This document shows positions 8,578-16,599 of a stretch of DNA of 64,000 nt, piece after piece. The notes under the pieces were generated by a model. The model saw only the letters and a list, made by a program, of their open reading frames with translations. It did no database searches and had not been told where the DNA came from. This stretch comes from Flavobacterium litorale (lineage in GTDB: Bacteria; Bacteroidota; Bacteroidia; Flavobacteriales; Flavobacteriaceae). Location of the stretch: assembly GCF_019613795.1 (NCBI RefSeq), contig NZ_CP080429.1:1662501-1726500 (forward strand), in the 5' to 3' direction. A program made the translations under genes and the position numbers. How positions within the stretch are numbered: the stretch's first letter is position 1; each line of letters begins with the position of its first letter.

Positions 8578-10681
8578 AATTGCCAATTTTATTATCTTCT
8601 TGCTTCATAGTATCGTTTAGCATGTTTGCTTCTTCTTTTGCTAATTTGTTTTTAGTGGGTATTTTATAGCTTAATGAAATACCAATCCTTCTGGAATCGT
8701 AACTACTCGTATACGTAAAATCAGTATCTACAATTGTAAATTGTTGCCTGTTGGTATTAAAAACATCGTTTGCATATATAGAAACAGATAGATTATCAGA
8801 TAAAAATTTTCTGGAAAAGGTCAAGTCCAAATGTTGGTTAAGTGGTCTTTCCGATCTGTAATAATAAAAGTTACCCCCTGTGTTGGATGTATTGTAGTTG
8901 GCTACAAATTTTACTTTTTTGGGTAAAATAAGTTGCGACATTAGGTTAACACTCCAAATACTCTTTGTATTAATACCTGGTATTACGTGTTTTTGGCTTC
9001 CAGCATATATGTACATAAAGTTAATTTCATCAGGGTTAAAATCGAACTCTAAGGTTTTTTTAAGCCCTTTTGTAAATAGCATATAGGGTAGGGGGATACC
9101 AAAATTAAAGTTACGAATGGTAACTTCGGGCAAATTTTCAGAAATACTAGCTGCACCATTCTCGGTACTAATAACTCGGTTTATAATTTGATTGCTAGCT
9201 TCGGTTACGGAGTATCCTATAAAAAAATATTCGAAAGCATTAAATTGTATTTCGTAATTGTCAAAAATAGTGGGTTCTAGGTTTGGGTCACCAAAAAAGC
9301 CCAGATTTGGGTTTTGATAGCGCGTGTTATTCGGATTTAAAGATGCCGTGTTGGGTAGGTTTATTTTTTTGTTGTAGTTGGCTTTAAAGAAAATTTGTGA
9401 TGTTAATTTGTATTGAACTGTTGCGTTTGGGAAAAAGCGTGTCTGATTAAAAGGAATTAAATCATCGGTATCCGTATTTCCTTTAATATCATACGATTCT
9501 AAACGCCCACCCAGTATTACTTCAAATTTTTTATACATAGTCTGTACTTCAGTATAAGCGGCTAAAGTAGTCCTTGTATAATCTAGGTTTTCTATGTCAA
9601 AGCTTGTTGCGTTAAAATCCAAATGGTCTGCTAATCCTCCAGCACTAATTTTTGTGTTATCTAAAAAATCTATTTGTTGTGAATAATCCGTTGTAAACAA
9701 ATAAAAATTTTGATCGCTGTCATTATCTAAAACAGTAGTATCGTTAATTTTAGAGTCCAAATTAAAATTACTATCATTATCATTAAAATTAAATCGGAAA
9801 TTTAATTTTTTAAAAGGGTCTTCAAAGCGTTTTTGGTAGGTAAGCATTACATCGTGGTAAAAACTTTCAGATTTACTCGCATCGCTTGCCACAAAGCCAG
9901 CACCTATAGCATCTACATCGGTACTATTGTTATTGGTATTGATATCGTAGTTGATTAAAAGTCGGTCTTTTCCAAAATCAAACTTTAACCCTGTTTGTAA
10001 GTAATAAAAACGATTGGTTCTATCAGAATAATTTTCTGAGAGTATTTCGTCAGGACTAACAAATTTACTTTCTCGGTAACTTTCGGTATAGCTTTGCCCT
10101 CCTTGTACTTGCCAACTAAATAATCTGTTTGCGGCACTTAGTGTAAGGCTATTATTAAATCGATTTCTAGATTTGTCGTAATTGGTATACCTATATCCGT
10201 TAGAATAGGTGGCGCTTAGGTATTTTTTTGCTTTTTTGGAGGTTATTATATTAATAATAGCTCCGCCAGACGTGGCCTGAAATTCGGCACCAGGGTTTGT
10301 TATAATTTCTACTTTTTCGATAGCATTGGCGGGCAATCCTTCCAAGTAAGCATTAAGCTCATCAGAATAGATATTTAATGGGCGTCCGTCCATAAATACC
10401 TGTAGTTGCTTACCTTGGTATAGCATTCCAGCTACATCAGAAATTATAAGTCCAGGTAACTTTTTAAGCCCCTCCATTAAAGACCCTGAGTTTAAATAGG
10501 CTTGGTCTGAAAAGTTAAAAATGGTTCTATCCGCTTTTCGTTCTACCGCTTTTTTCTTTTTACCAATTACAACTTCATCCAGTTCCTCCCTTATTTCCTG
10601 AACAGTATCTTTAACAGTTTCGTTTTGAGCAAATAAACCAAAGGTAAAAAAGAGTAGGATGGCTGTAATAATAAACTTCAT
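8576..10681 (-). CDS. TonB-dependent-receptor-like outer membrane beta-barrel protein
   Basis: A 701-residue outer-membrane protein. The signal peptide spans about 1-18 (ending LFAQ). A plug-like domain at about 35-155 includes GLKKLPGL, VFMDGRPL and EKVEIITNPGAEFQATSGGAIINIIT, which is the plug pattern of the outer membrane protein beta-barrel family (PF14905 type). The remainder is rich in alternating aromatic strands and ends in a C-terminal barrel followed by a polar tail. The carboxypeptidase-like N-terminal domain that many relatives carry is absent; the plug follows the signal peptide almost directly. Substrate is unknown and no SusD-like partner is next to it. It is transcribed alone, separated from the TraB gene by 74 bases. 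Confidence 0.85.
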   Translation of the reverse strand: MKFIITAILLFFTFGLFAQNETVKDTVQEIREELDEVVIGKKKKAVERKADRTIFNFSDQAYLNSGSLMEGLKKLPGLIISDVAGMLYQGKQLQVFMDGRPLNIYSDELNAYLEGLPANAIEKVEIITNPGAEFQATSGGAIINIITSKKAKKYLSATYSNGYRYTNYDKSRNRFNNSLTLSAANRLFSWQVQGGQSYTESYRESKFVSPDEILSENYSDRTNRFYYLQTGLKFDFGKDRLLINYDINTNNNSTDVDAIGAGFVASDASKSESFYHDVMLTYQKRFEDPFKKLNFRFNFNDNDSNFNLDSKINDTTVLDNDSDQNFYLFTTDYSQQIDFLDNTKISAGGLADHLDFNATSFDIENLDYTRTTLAAYTEVQTMYKKFEVILGGRLESYDIKGNTDTDDLIPFNQTRFFPNATVQYKLTSQIFFKANYNKKINLPNTASLNPNNTRYQNPNLGFFGDPNLEPTIFDNYEIQFNAFEYFFIGYSVTEASNQIINRVISTENGAASISENLPEVTIRNFNFGIPLPYMLFTKGLKKTLEFDFNPDEINFMYIYAGSQKHVIPGINTKSIWSVNLMSQLILPKKVKFVANYNTSNTGGNFYYYRSERPLNQHLDLTFSRKFLSDNLSVSIYANDVFNTNRQQFTIVDTDFTYTSSYDSRRIGISLSYKIPTKNKLAKEEANMLNDTMKQEDNKIGN

Positions 10682-10755
10682 GAAAGTGCTTAAATGGTAT
10701 TAACAATGGCACGAAGTTACTTTTTTTAGGCAAAAAGTGGTGGGTTTTGTAAAAA

Positions 10756-11613
10756 TTATTTTACAGCTTCTACCTTATATCCTTGCTGTTGCAATAATTT
10801 TATAACACCATTATTGCCAGGTAAGTGTGCAGCACCTACGCCAAAAAAGGTTGGTGTGGTTTTGGCAACTTTTTCTATTGTAGCAATCCAGCTTTTATTA
10901 CGGTTATCGAGTAATGCCTCGCTGTGGTCGCCATACATTTTGTTTTCTTCTGCCTTCATAAATTCCATAATAGCATTTAAATCTTTGCTATCATAAATAG
11001 CCATCATTTTCTTGAATTTCTTTTTATCGGCAGCCATGTTATCCTTAGCTGTTTTTACTAGCTCTTCCATTTGTTCGTCGTAGGGTATTGCATCTAAGGC
11101 TTCCATTTGTGCTTTAACGGTTTCCAACCCATATACCTCTTCGTTCTGCTCACTAGTAACTTTCATCAGTTCACCTTCTACAGACTGCATTGGGCAATCA
11201 ATCATTTTTGGTAATAGCATCATATTAACCATGGAGGGTTTAAACTGATCCATCATTTTTGCAGACATTCCGAGCGTTTCTTGTAAAAATTTATTTACAA
11301 TCTCAAAATCTTCTGCGCTAGCAAGGGTACTCATTTTAGTACCATCTTTCATCATCATTGTTTTCATCATCTCAGCTTGTAACGATGGGTCGTCCATATC
11401 CAGCTCTAAGTAAAGTTGTGTGGTATCGTCTAGCGCTTTAAGTACGTTTTCATTTAAAGTAGCATCGCAGGTTATGTGTATGGTGCCGTACAGGTACGAT
11501 GGTTGTGTAATGCCATTACCCGATATTTTCCATAGTAGGCTATTCTCTGTTTCTTGTGCAAAGCAGGCTGTTACTATAAACAGTATAAATCCTGTAATTA
11601 TTTTTTGTATCAT
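10756..11613 (-). CDS. TraB/GumN family protein
   Basis: A 285-residue exported protein of the TraB/GumN (Tiki-like) family, thought to be metal-dependent proteases. The N-terminus is hydrophobic and contains VTAC at 14-17, which could be a lipobox, although cleavage after FAQ is also plausible. The first family motif LYGTIHI is at 41-47 and the second, GVGAAHLPG, is near 264-272; both histidines are present, so the protein looks intact. A Met- and Lys-rich helical region lies between them. It begins 11 bases after the membrane protein gene, so it is probably the last gene of an operon with the sigma factor. Confidence 0.85.
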   Translation of the reverse strand: MIQKIITGFILFIVTACFAQETENSLLWKISGNGITQPSYLYGTIHITCDATLNENVLKALDDTTQLYLELDMDDPSLQAEMMKTMMMKDGTKMSTLASAEDFEIVNKFLQETLGMSAKMMDQFKPSMVNMMLLPKMIDCPMQSVEGELMKVTSEQNEEVYGLETVKAQMEALDAIPYDEQMEELVKTAKDNMAADKKKFKKMMAIYDSKDLNAIMEFMKAEENKMYGDHSEALLDNRNKSWIATIEKVAKTTPTFFGVGAAHLPGNNGVIKLLQQQGYKVEAVK

Positions 11614-11624
11614 AATTGTATTTT

Positions 11625-12266
11625 CTAAAAATCTAATTTCTTTAATTCCTCGTAATTTCTTTTTAATCGTTTCAACAGTATTCCGTAAATTAATTTATAG
11701 AATAACCATATTCCTAATATGATAACTCCTAATAATAAAATTGTTCCAGTAAAGTATATTAGATAAAACTCTAGTGCGTTTCCTTCTTCTTCGTATTTAT
11801 GTAATGCATTTATAAGATTTGGATCGTAGTAAAAAAATAAAACAACTATTAATAAAGAACTTATTATGATGTAAGCCAAGTTAATAATAATGTAATTTGA
11901 TACTGCTTTTCTGGTTTTTAATATACTCGACATAAGTGTCCTTGCGTTGTCGGTAGCGTTTATTTTTTTATAATTAGTATAAAATATAACAACAAAGTAA
12001 ATTATTATACCGTAGCTAATTACCGTCATGGGTATAGTAACGTAGTCAAGTTGCAGGTCGTTCATCCGTTTCTGACTCTCACCGTCTTTCATTAAAAACG
12101 ACAGTGCTATCCAGAATATAAACTCCAGAACACTTATAATTAATATCCACTTTACGATGGAAGAAGAGCGTTTATGCACCATGGCATAAATCTCCTTTTC
12201 AGAAAACTTGGGGTACCTATCCCCGCTTTTCTTCCAGTCTTTTTTTAGTTTATCTAATGGTTCCAT
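11625..12266 (-). CDS. Four-helix membrane protein paired with ECF sigma factor
   Basis: A 213-residue inner-membrane protein. The N-terminal 35 residues are cytoplasmic-looking (DKLKKDWKKSGDRYPKFSEKEIY), followed by about four membrane segments (near 38-57, 76-95, 120-142 and 165-190) and a short charged tail. It lies seven bases downstream of the ECF sigma gene, the usual place for an anti-sigma factor. No zinc-binding HxxxCxxC motif is seen, so it is not a classical ZAS anti-sigma. I infer it may hold the sigma factor through its N-terminal segment, but this rests only on position and topology. Confidence 0.6.
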   Translation of the reverse strand: MEPLDKLKKDWKKSGDRYPKFSEKEIYAMVHKRSSSIVKWILIISVLEFIFWIALSFLMKDGESQKRMNDLQLDYVTIPMTVISYGIIIYFVVIFYTNYKKINATDNARTLMSSILKTRKAVSNYIIINLAYIIISSLLIVVLFFYYDPNLINALHKYEEEGNALEFYLIYFTGTILLLGVIILGIWLFYKLIYGILLKRLKRNYEELKKLDF

Positions 12267-12273
12267 AGTGTTA

Positions 12274-12768
12274 TTACGGATTTAGTATTTTTTTCAATTT
12301 TCCTTTTATTCTATTCATTTTTACTCTGGCATTTACTTCGCTTATACCTAGTGTTTCAGCAATTTCGCTATAGTCTTTATCCTCTAGGTACATAAATACC
12401 AAAGCTTTATCAATATCGTTTAGTTGGTGTACCGCTTGGTACAGTAGTTTTAAATGCTCCTCCTCCTCATAGTCATAATCCTCTTGGTTTATTTTGTGTA
12501 TCGTATTGTTAAACTCTATTGTATTTATGCTACGGCTCTTTTTTCGGTATAATGTAATAGCAGTATTAAGCCCTACGCGGTATGCCCAAGTAGTAAATTT
12601 AGAGTCGCCCCTAAACTTTGGGTATGCTTTCCAGAGTTGTATGGTAATTTCTTGGAAAAGGTCTTTATGAGCATCTTCACTATCTGTGTAGAGCCTACAA
12701 ATTTTGTGTATCAGGTTCTGATTTTCCTGAAGTTGTTGCACAAAAGATTTCTCCATTACTGAATCCAT
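12274..12768 (-). CDS. ECF-type RNA polymerase sigma factor
   Basis: A 164-residue group 4 sigma factor. Region 2 is visible at about 20-80 (KDLFQEITIQLWKAYPKF, then FTTWAYRVGLNTAI) and region 4 at about 115-160 (YLEDKDYSEIAETLGISEV, then RIKGKLKKIL). Region 3 is missing, as in all ECF factors. It heads an operon with a membrane protein and a TraB protein. Upstream at 12770-12805 on the minus strand, GTTGTAAC followed by an AT-rich spacer resembles the promoter type seen at many Flavobacterial ECF genes, so self-activation is likely. The start could also be the Met at residue 5. Confidence 0.9.
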   Translation of the reverse strand: MDSVMEKSFVQQLQENQNLIHKICRLYTDSEDAHKDLFQEITIQLWKAYPKFRGDSKFTTWAYRVGLNTAITLYRKKSRSINTIEFNNTIHKINQEDYDYEEEEHLKLLYQAVHQLNDIDKALVFMYLEDKDYSEIAETLGISEVNARVKMNRIKGKLKKILNP

Positions 12769-12769
12769 G

Positions 12770-12805
12770 TTGTATAGGTGTACTAAAGTTGAAAAATGTT
12801 ACAAC
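12770..12805 (-). promoter_or_regulatory. Candidate ECF-sigma autoregulated promoter
   Basis: On the minus strand GTTGTAACATTTTT begins about 37 bases ahead of the sigma factor ATG. It differs from the TAnnTTTG housekeeping promoter used by neighbouring genes and resembles the TGTAAC element that I associate with ECF-controlled promoters in Flavobacteria. The second promoter element is not clear. Confidence 0.5.
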
Positions 12806-12811
12806 TCTTTT

Positions 12812-13873
12812 TTATAAATCTTTATCAGCGTAATAATTTACCAACAAACCCACAAACTTACTATAGGTTTTTAACCCGTCTTTTTGGTGGTTTAGTTTTA
12901 GGTAATTATCGTAAAAGTATTTAAAAATGGTTTCTATAAACGACTCATACTTATCCCTAAACTGGTCGCTTTCCTCATAGTTTAATAGTATACCTTTATT
13001 AATAAGTGGGAGTAAATTTTCCATCGTTGCCTCATCAATATCTTTAATATTACGGAGGCAATATTTTAGCGCAAATGAGTACCCAGAATACTGAAAATAA
13101 ACATCATCATTAGTAATCGAAGTCATGTATCCAATAAAATTAGCCTCACTTTCGGAAGCATAACCCAATTGGTGCGACATTTCGTGGCACGTCGTAGTAG
13201 GCAAATTATAAAGTGGTAAATTATAGTTTACTTGTGCCTCGTTAGTAAAAGGGTTTAAATAGCCCCCAAAGCCCATGTAGGATAATGGTGTACTAATTAA
13301 AGACGATTTTAGGCTTTCTCGTTTGAATTCAAAATAAGGAAATTGCGCTGCTATACTATCGTATCCGTTAGGTGCTAATGCGTAAATCTCATCAACACTA
13401 TACGGATTGGTAACCTTTATACTATCGTTATGCGTTATTTGCAGGTGTAAAGCGTTGGTTTTACTAATTAGTCTTTTAGTAAATGCTATAAGTTCTTCGG
13501 GTGTATATTTTTTTTCAATACCCATTTTCTCGTTCAAGGGCACTCTGTGGTAATTAACAGCCCATAAAAAATAGAATAGAAAATAAAATACCGATAGCGC
13601 ACTGCCTATTGTTAGCAAATTAATTTTCCATTGCCTGCGCCACGTTTTCCGTTTGCGCCAAAACCAACGTAACAATAGTATAATTACAATGCCATAAATA
13701 ACATCGCCTACAGAGAAATTAAAAATACCAAAAATACTTCTGGAGGTAGCTGCAATGTAAGGGTAAAGCCCGTTACTATAGTGTTTTTCGACAAAATTTG
13801 GGAATAACGATAGTAGGTTTACAATTATAATTTGCAGTACAAAAAACAACGTTAGTATTTTCTTTTTCTTCAT
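12812..13873 (-). CDS. DUF3810 family membrane-bound metallopeptidase-like protein
   Basis: A 353-residue protein with three N-terminal membrane segments (about 8-25, 55-70 and 86-106), then a large domain outside the membrane. The zinc-protease signature CHEMSHQLGYASESEANF is at 229-246: H230, E231 and H234 form an HExxH site, and E241 or E243 could be the third ligand (gluzincin arrangement). This layout and the motif match DUF3810. Its substrate is not known. It lies 43 bases upstream of the sigma operon in the same direction, but the sigma promoter lies between them. It is divergent from the dipeptidase gene. Confidence 0.85.
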   Translation of the reverse strand: MKKKKILTLFFVLQIIIVNLLSLFPNFVEKHYSNGLYPYIAATSRSIFGIFNFSVGDVIYGIVIILLLRWFWRKRKTWRRQWKINLLTIGSALSVFYFLFYFLWAVNYHRVPLNEKMGIEKKYTPEELIAFTKRLISKTNALHLQITHNDSIKVTNPYSVDEIYALAPNGYDSIAAQFPYFEFKRESLKSSLISTPLSYMGFGGYLNPFTNEAQVNYNLPLYNLPTTTCHEMSHQLGYASESEANFIGYMTSITNDDVYFQYSGYSFALKYCLRNIKDIDEATMENLLPLINKGILLNYEESDQFRDKYESFIETIFKYFYDNYLKLNHQKDGLKTYSKFVGLLVNYYADKDL

Positions 13874-13973
13874 TTAGTAAATCAATAGTGATTGTAAATA
13901 TAAGTAGTATTTTTGTATCCAAATAGTTATACCCAAACTATACACTAGCATAACAAACACTAAAATACTATAA

Positions 13974-15434
13974 ATGAACGAAGCAATAAGAAACCTAGAG
14001 CCAAAAGCACTTTGGAATAAATTTGCAGATTTAAATGCTGTACCACGCCCGTCGAAAAAAGAAGAACGTGTAATAGCCTTTATGAAAGAGTTTGGCGAAA
14101 AGCTAAACCTACCTGTAGTAATTGATGAGGTAGGCAATGTTATTATTAAAAAGCCTGCTACGCAAGGTATGGAAGACAGGAAGATGATAGTAATGCAGAG
14201 CCACCTTGATATGGTGCACCAAAAAAATGCCGATACCGATTTTGATTTTGATACGCAAGGTATTGAAATGTATGTGGATGGCGATTGGGTACGTGCCAAA
14301 GGCACAACACTAGGTGCCGATAACGGGCTTGGCGTTGCCACTATTATGGCAATACTAGAAAGTACCGATATACCACACCCAGCTATTGAGGCACTATTTA
14401 CGATAGATGAAGAAACGGGTATGACGGGTGCTATGGGCTTAAAAGGTGGATTGCTAGAGGGCGAAATACTTTTGAACCTAGATACAGAGGAAGACGATGA
14501 GATTGATATAGGTTGTGCAGGTGGTGTAGATGTTACCGCTACACGCGAATATAATGAGGAAGATGTACCAGAAAACGCAGTAGGATATACCATTACCGTA
14601 AAAGGGCTTAATGGTGGGCACTCGGGTATGGACATTAATAAAGGTTTAGCCAATGCTAACAAGGTAATGAACCGTTTATTGTTTGATAGCTTTGAGAACT
14701 TTGGGCTGCAAATTGCCGAAATTAACGGTGGTAGCCTTCGTAATGCTATTCCGCGTGAGAGCGTTGCAAAAGTTATCATCTCACAAATATTCGATGAGGC
14801 TTTTGTTTTTGATATGCAGCAAATTGTAAACGATATTAAAGCAGAGTATAAAACGATTGATCCTAACTTGGAGGTAATTATTGAAAAAACCGATTTACCT
14901 GCTAAAGTTATGGAGCTTGGCGTGCAAGAGGGTTTAACCCGAGCACTGTATGCAGCACATAATGGTGTGTACCGCATGAGCCCCGATATGGAGGACTTGG
15001 TAGAAACATCCAACAACATTGCCCGTGTTATAGTAAAAGACGGTAACATAAAGGTTGCTTGCCTAACCCGTTCATCAGTAGAAACATCAAAATTTGATTT
15101 AGCCAATGCACTGCGTGCTACATTTGAGCTTATTGGGTGCGAGGTTACGCTATCGGGCAGTTACCCGGGTTGGACGCCTAACGTAAATTCTGAAATATTA
15201 GAAGTACTTAAAGAAATTTACGAAAAACAAAACGGTACAGCTCCAGATGTAGTAGCTTGCCATGCTGGTTTGGAGTGTGGTTTACTAGGTACGCATTACC
15301 CTGATATGGACATGATATCATTCGGACCAACTATAAAAGGAGCGCATAGCCCCGACGAACGCGCCAGTATATCATCTGCACAAAAATACTGGAAGTTTAC
15401 TTTAGCGATATTGGCAAACATTCCAAAAAAATAG
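13974..15434 (+). CDS. pepD: Aminoacyl-histidine dipeptidase (peptidase D, M20 family)
   Basis: A 486-residue cytosolic di-zinc peptidase that cleaves Xaa-His and other dipeptides. M20 landmarks are all present: QSHLDMVHQ (H77, D79), GADNGLGVA (D116 bridging the metals), DEETGMTGA (E146/E147, catalytic base and ligand), LNLDTEEDDEIDIGCAGG (D170), and GPTIKGAHSPDE near the end for the last histidine ligand. The length equals that of the usual PepD. The start at 13974 is the first ATG in the frame and precedes the well-conserved ALWNKFADL and PRPSKKE segment. It is a single gene ending in a hairpin. Confidence 0.93.
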   Translation: MNEAIRNLEPKALWNKFADLNAVPRPSKKEERVIAFMKEFGEKLNLPVVIDEVGNVIIKKPATQGMEDRKMIVMQSHLDMVHQKNADTDFDFDTQGIEMYVDGDWVRAKGTTLGADNGLGVATIMAILESTDIPHPAIEALFTIDEETGMTGAMGLKGGLLEGEILLNLDTEEDDEIDIGCAGGVDVTATREYNEEDVPENAVGYTITVKGLNGGHSGMDINKGLANANKVMNRLLFDSFENFGLQIAEINGGSLRNAIPRESVAKVIISQIFDEAFVFDMQQIVNDIKAEYKTIDPNLEVIIEKTDLPAKVMELGVQEGLTRALYAAHNGVYRMSPDMEDLVETSNNIARVIVKDGNIKVACLTRSSVETSKFDLANALRATFELIGCEVTLSGSYPGWTPNVNSEILEVLKEIYEKQNGTAPDVVACHAGLECGLLGTHYPDMDMISFGPTIKGAHSPDERASISSAQKYWKFTLAILANIPKK

Positions 15435-15456
15435 GTTTTTAGTTCATTATTGTATA

Positions 15457-15492
15457 AAAACAGCCTGCTTTTTACAAAAAGTAGGCTGTTTT
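15457..15492 (+). terminator. Rho-independent terminator
   Basis: AAAACAGCCTGCTTTTT and its near-perfect complement (one G-U pair) are separated by two bases, and a short T-run follows. It lies about 22 bases after pepD. Confidence 0.82.
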
Positions 15493-15567
15493 GGTTAAAA
15501 AGTACTGAAAAATAGCATAATTTTACTATCCTCAACTATTGGTATACAAAATTATCACTATTATTAT

Positions 15568-16599
15568 ATGAAAAAACTTTTGCTGTTGCTGTTCTCGACT
15601 GTTATTCTTTTATCCTGTTCGCATAAAGCAGAAAACGTAGAACGTGCTTTTTATTATTGGAAAAGCAATGAGGGATGGCAGGAAAGCGAGAGTGAACAAG
15701 AGCTTTTAACAGAGTTAGAAGTGCAAAAACTCTACGTAAAGTTTTTTGAAGTCGAAAAAAACGCAGTAATGGGTAATGTACCTGTAGCAAAAACATCGTA
15801 TAGCATGTACGATGTCGAAAATTTAGATTTAGTACCTACCGTATACCTCCGTAACGAAGTATTTAAAAATTGCACCAGAGGAAGTTTGGATACGCTAGCG
15901 GATAATGTTAATTTTTTGATAGATAAATACGCTAGTGATTATCGGTTTTCTTCCTTAAAAAAACCGAAAGAATACCAAATGGATTGCGATTGGACACCCA
16001 CTACAAAAGATAATTACTTTTACTTTTTAGAGAAAATAAAAGCACTATCGGGCAAAAAAATAAGTTGCACACTACGTTTATACCCGTACAAGTACCCCGA
16101 TAAAATGGGCGTACCACCCGTAAATAAAGCCATGCTTATGTGTTACAACCTAATTAACCCTTTAAAAGACCATAACCGAAATTCGATTTTAGATATTGAT
16201 GAGTTTTCAGCCTATCTCGATACCGATGATGCTTATCCGTTACATCTGGATATTGCATTGCCCGTTTACTCGTGGTTGCAAGTATACCAAAACAATCAAT
16301 TTACAAAAGTACTCTATACCAATACCAAAGCCGTTAAATCGGTACTCTCGCCCGAAAAACCATTATGGTATAACGTAACCCGAGATACCGTAATAAACAA
16401 TTTTTATCTCCGAAAGGGCAATAAAGTAAAGGTGGAAGAAATAAGTACCGAAACCCTAAAAAAAGCAATTAAAAAAATTAAAAGGCACATAGCACTCGAC
16501 AGAACAATTACTGTTAGCCTTTTTCACCTCGACGAACAACAATTAAGCACCTATAGCCATGAAGAACTTCAGGATTTTTATACTGGTTTTACTAACTAG
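15568..16599 (+). CDS. Lipoprotein with TIM-barrel glycosidase-like sequence, unknown function
   Basis: A 343-residue predicted lipoprotein; the lipobox LLSC gives Cys17. The middle part reads YQMDCDWTPTTKDNYFYFL, then ISCTLRLYPYKYPDKMG and VNKAMLMCYN, a strand-by-strand pattern (acidic residues at strand ends, VxLMCYN) that recalls TIM-barrel hydrolase-like families such as DUF3142. I could not confirm a catalytic pair, so enzymatic function is inferred only. The last 41 bases overlap the start of the next gene in another frame, a strong sign of translational coupling. The pair probably acts together at the periplasmic or outer-membrane face. Confidence 0.65.
   Translation: MKKLLLLLFSTVILLSCSHKAENVERAFYYWKSNEGWQESESEQELLTELEVQKLYVKFFEVEKNAVMGNVPVAKTSYSMYDVENLDLVPTVYLRNEVFKNCTRGSLDTLADNVNFLIDKYASDYRFSSLKKPKEYQMDCDWTPTTKDNYFYFLEKIKALSGKKISCTLRLYPYKYPDKMGVPPVNKAMLMCYNLINPLKDHNRNSILDIDEFSAYLDTDDAYPLHLDIALPVYSWLQVYQNNQFTKVLYTNTKAVKSVLSPEKPLWYNVTRDTVINNFYLRKGNKVKVEEISTETLKKAIKKIKRHIALDRTITVSLFHLDEQQLSTYSHEELQDFYTGFTN

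Noticed and set aside
13874..15106. A 410-codon open frame on the minus strand opposite pepD
   Set aside because: It is a shadow of the strongly conserved pepD. The translation is Ser/Ile-rich, low in motif content, and pepD has full M20 catalytic motifs in the other strand.
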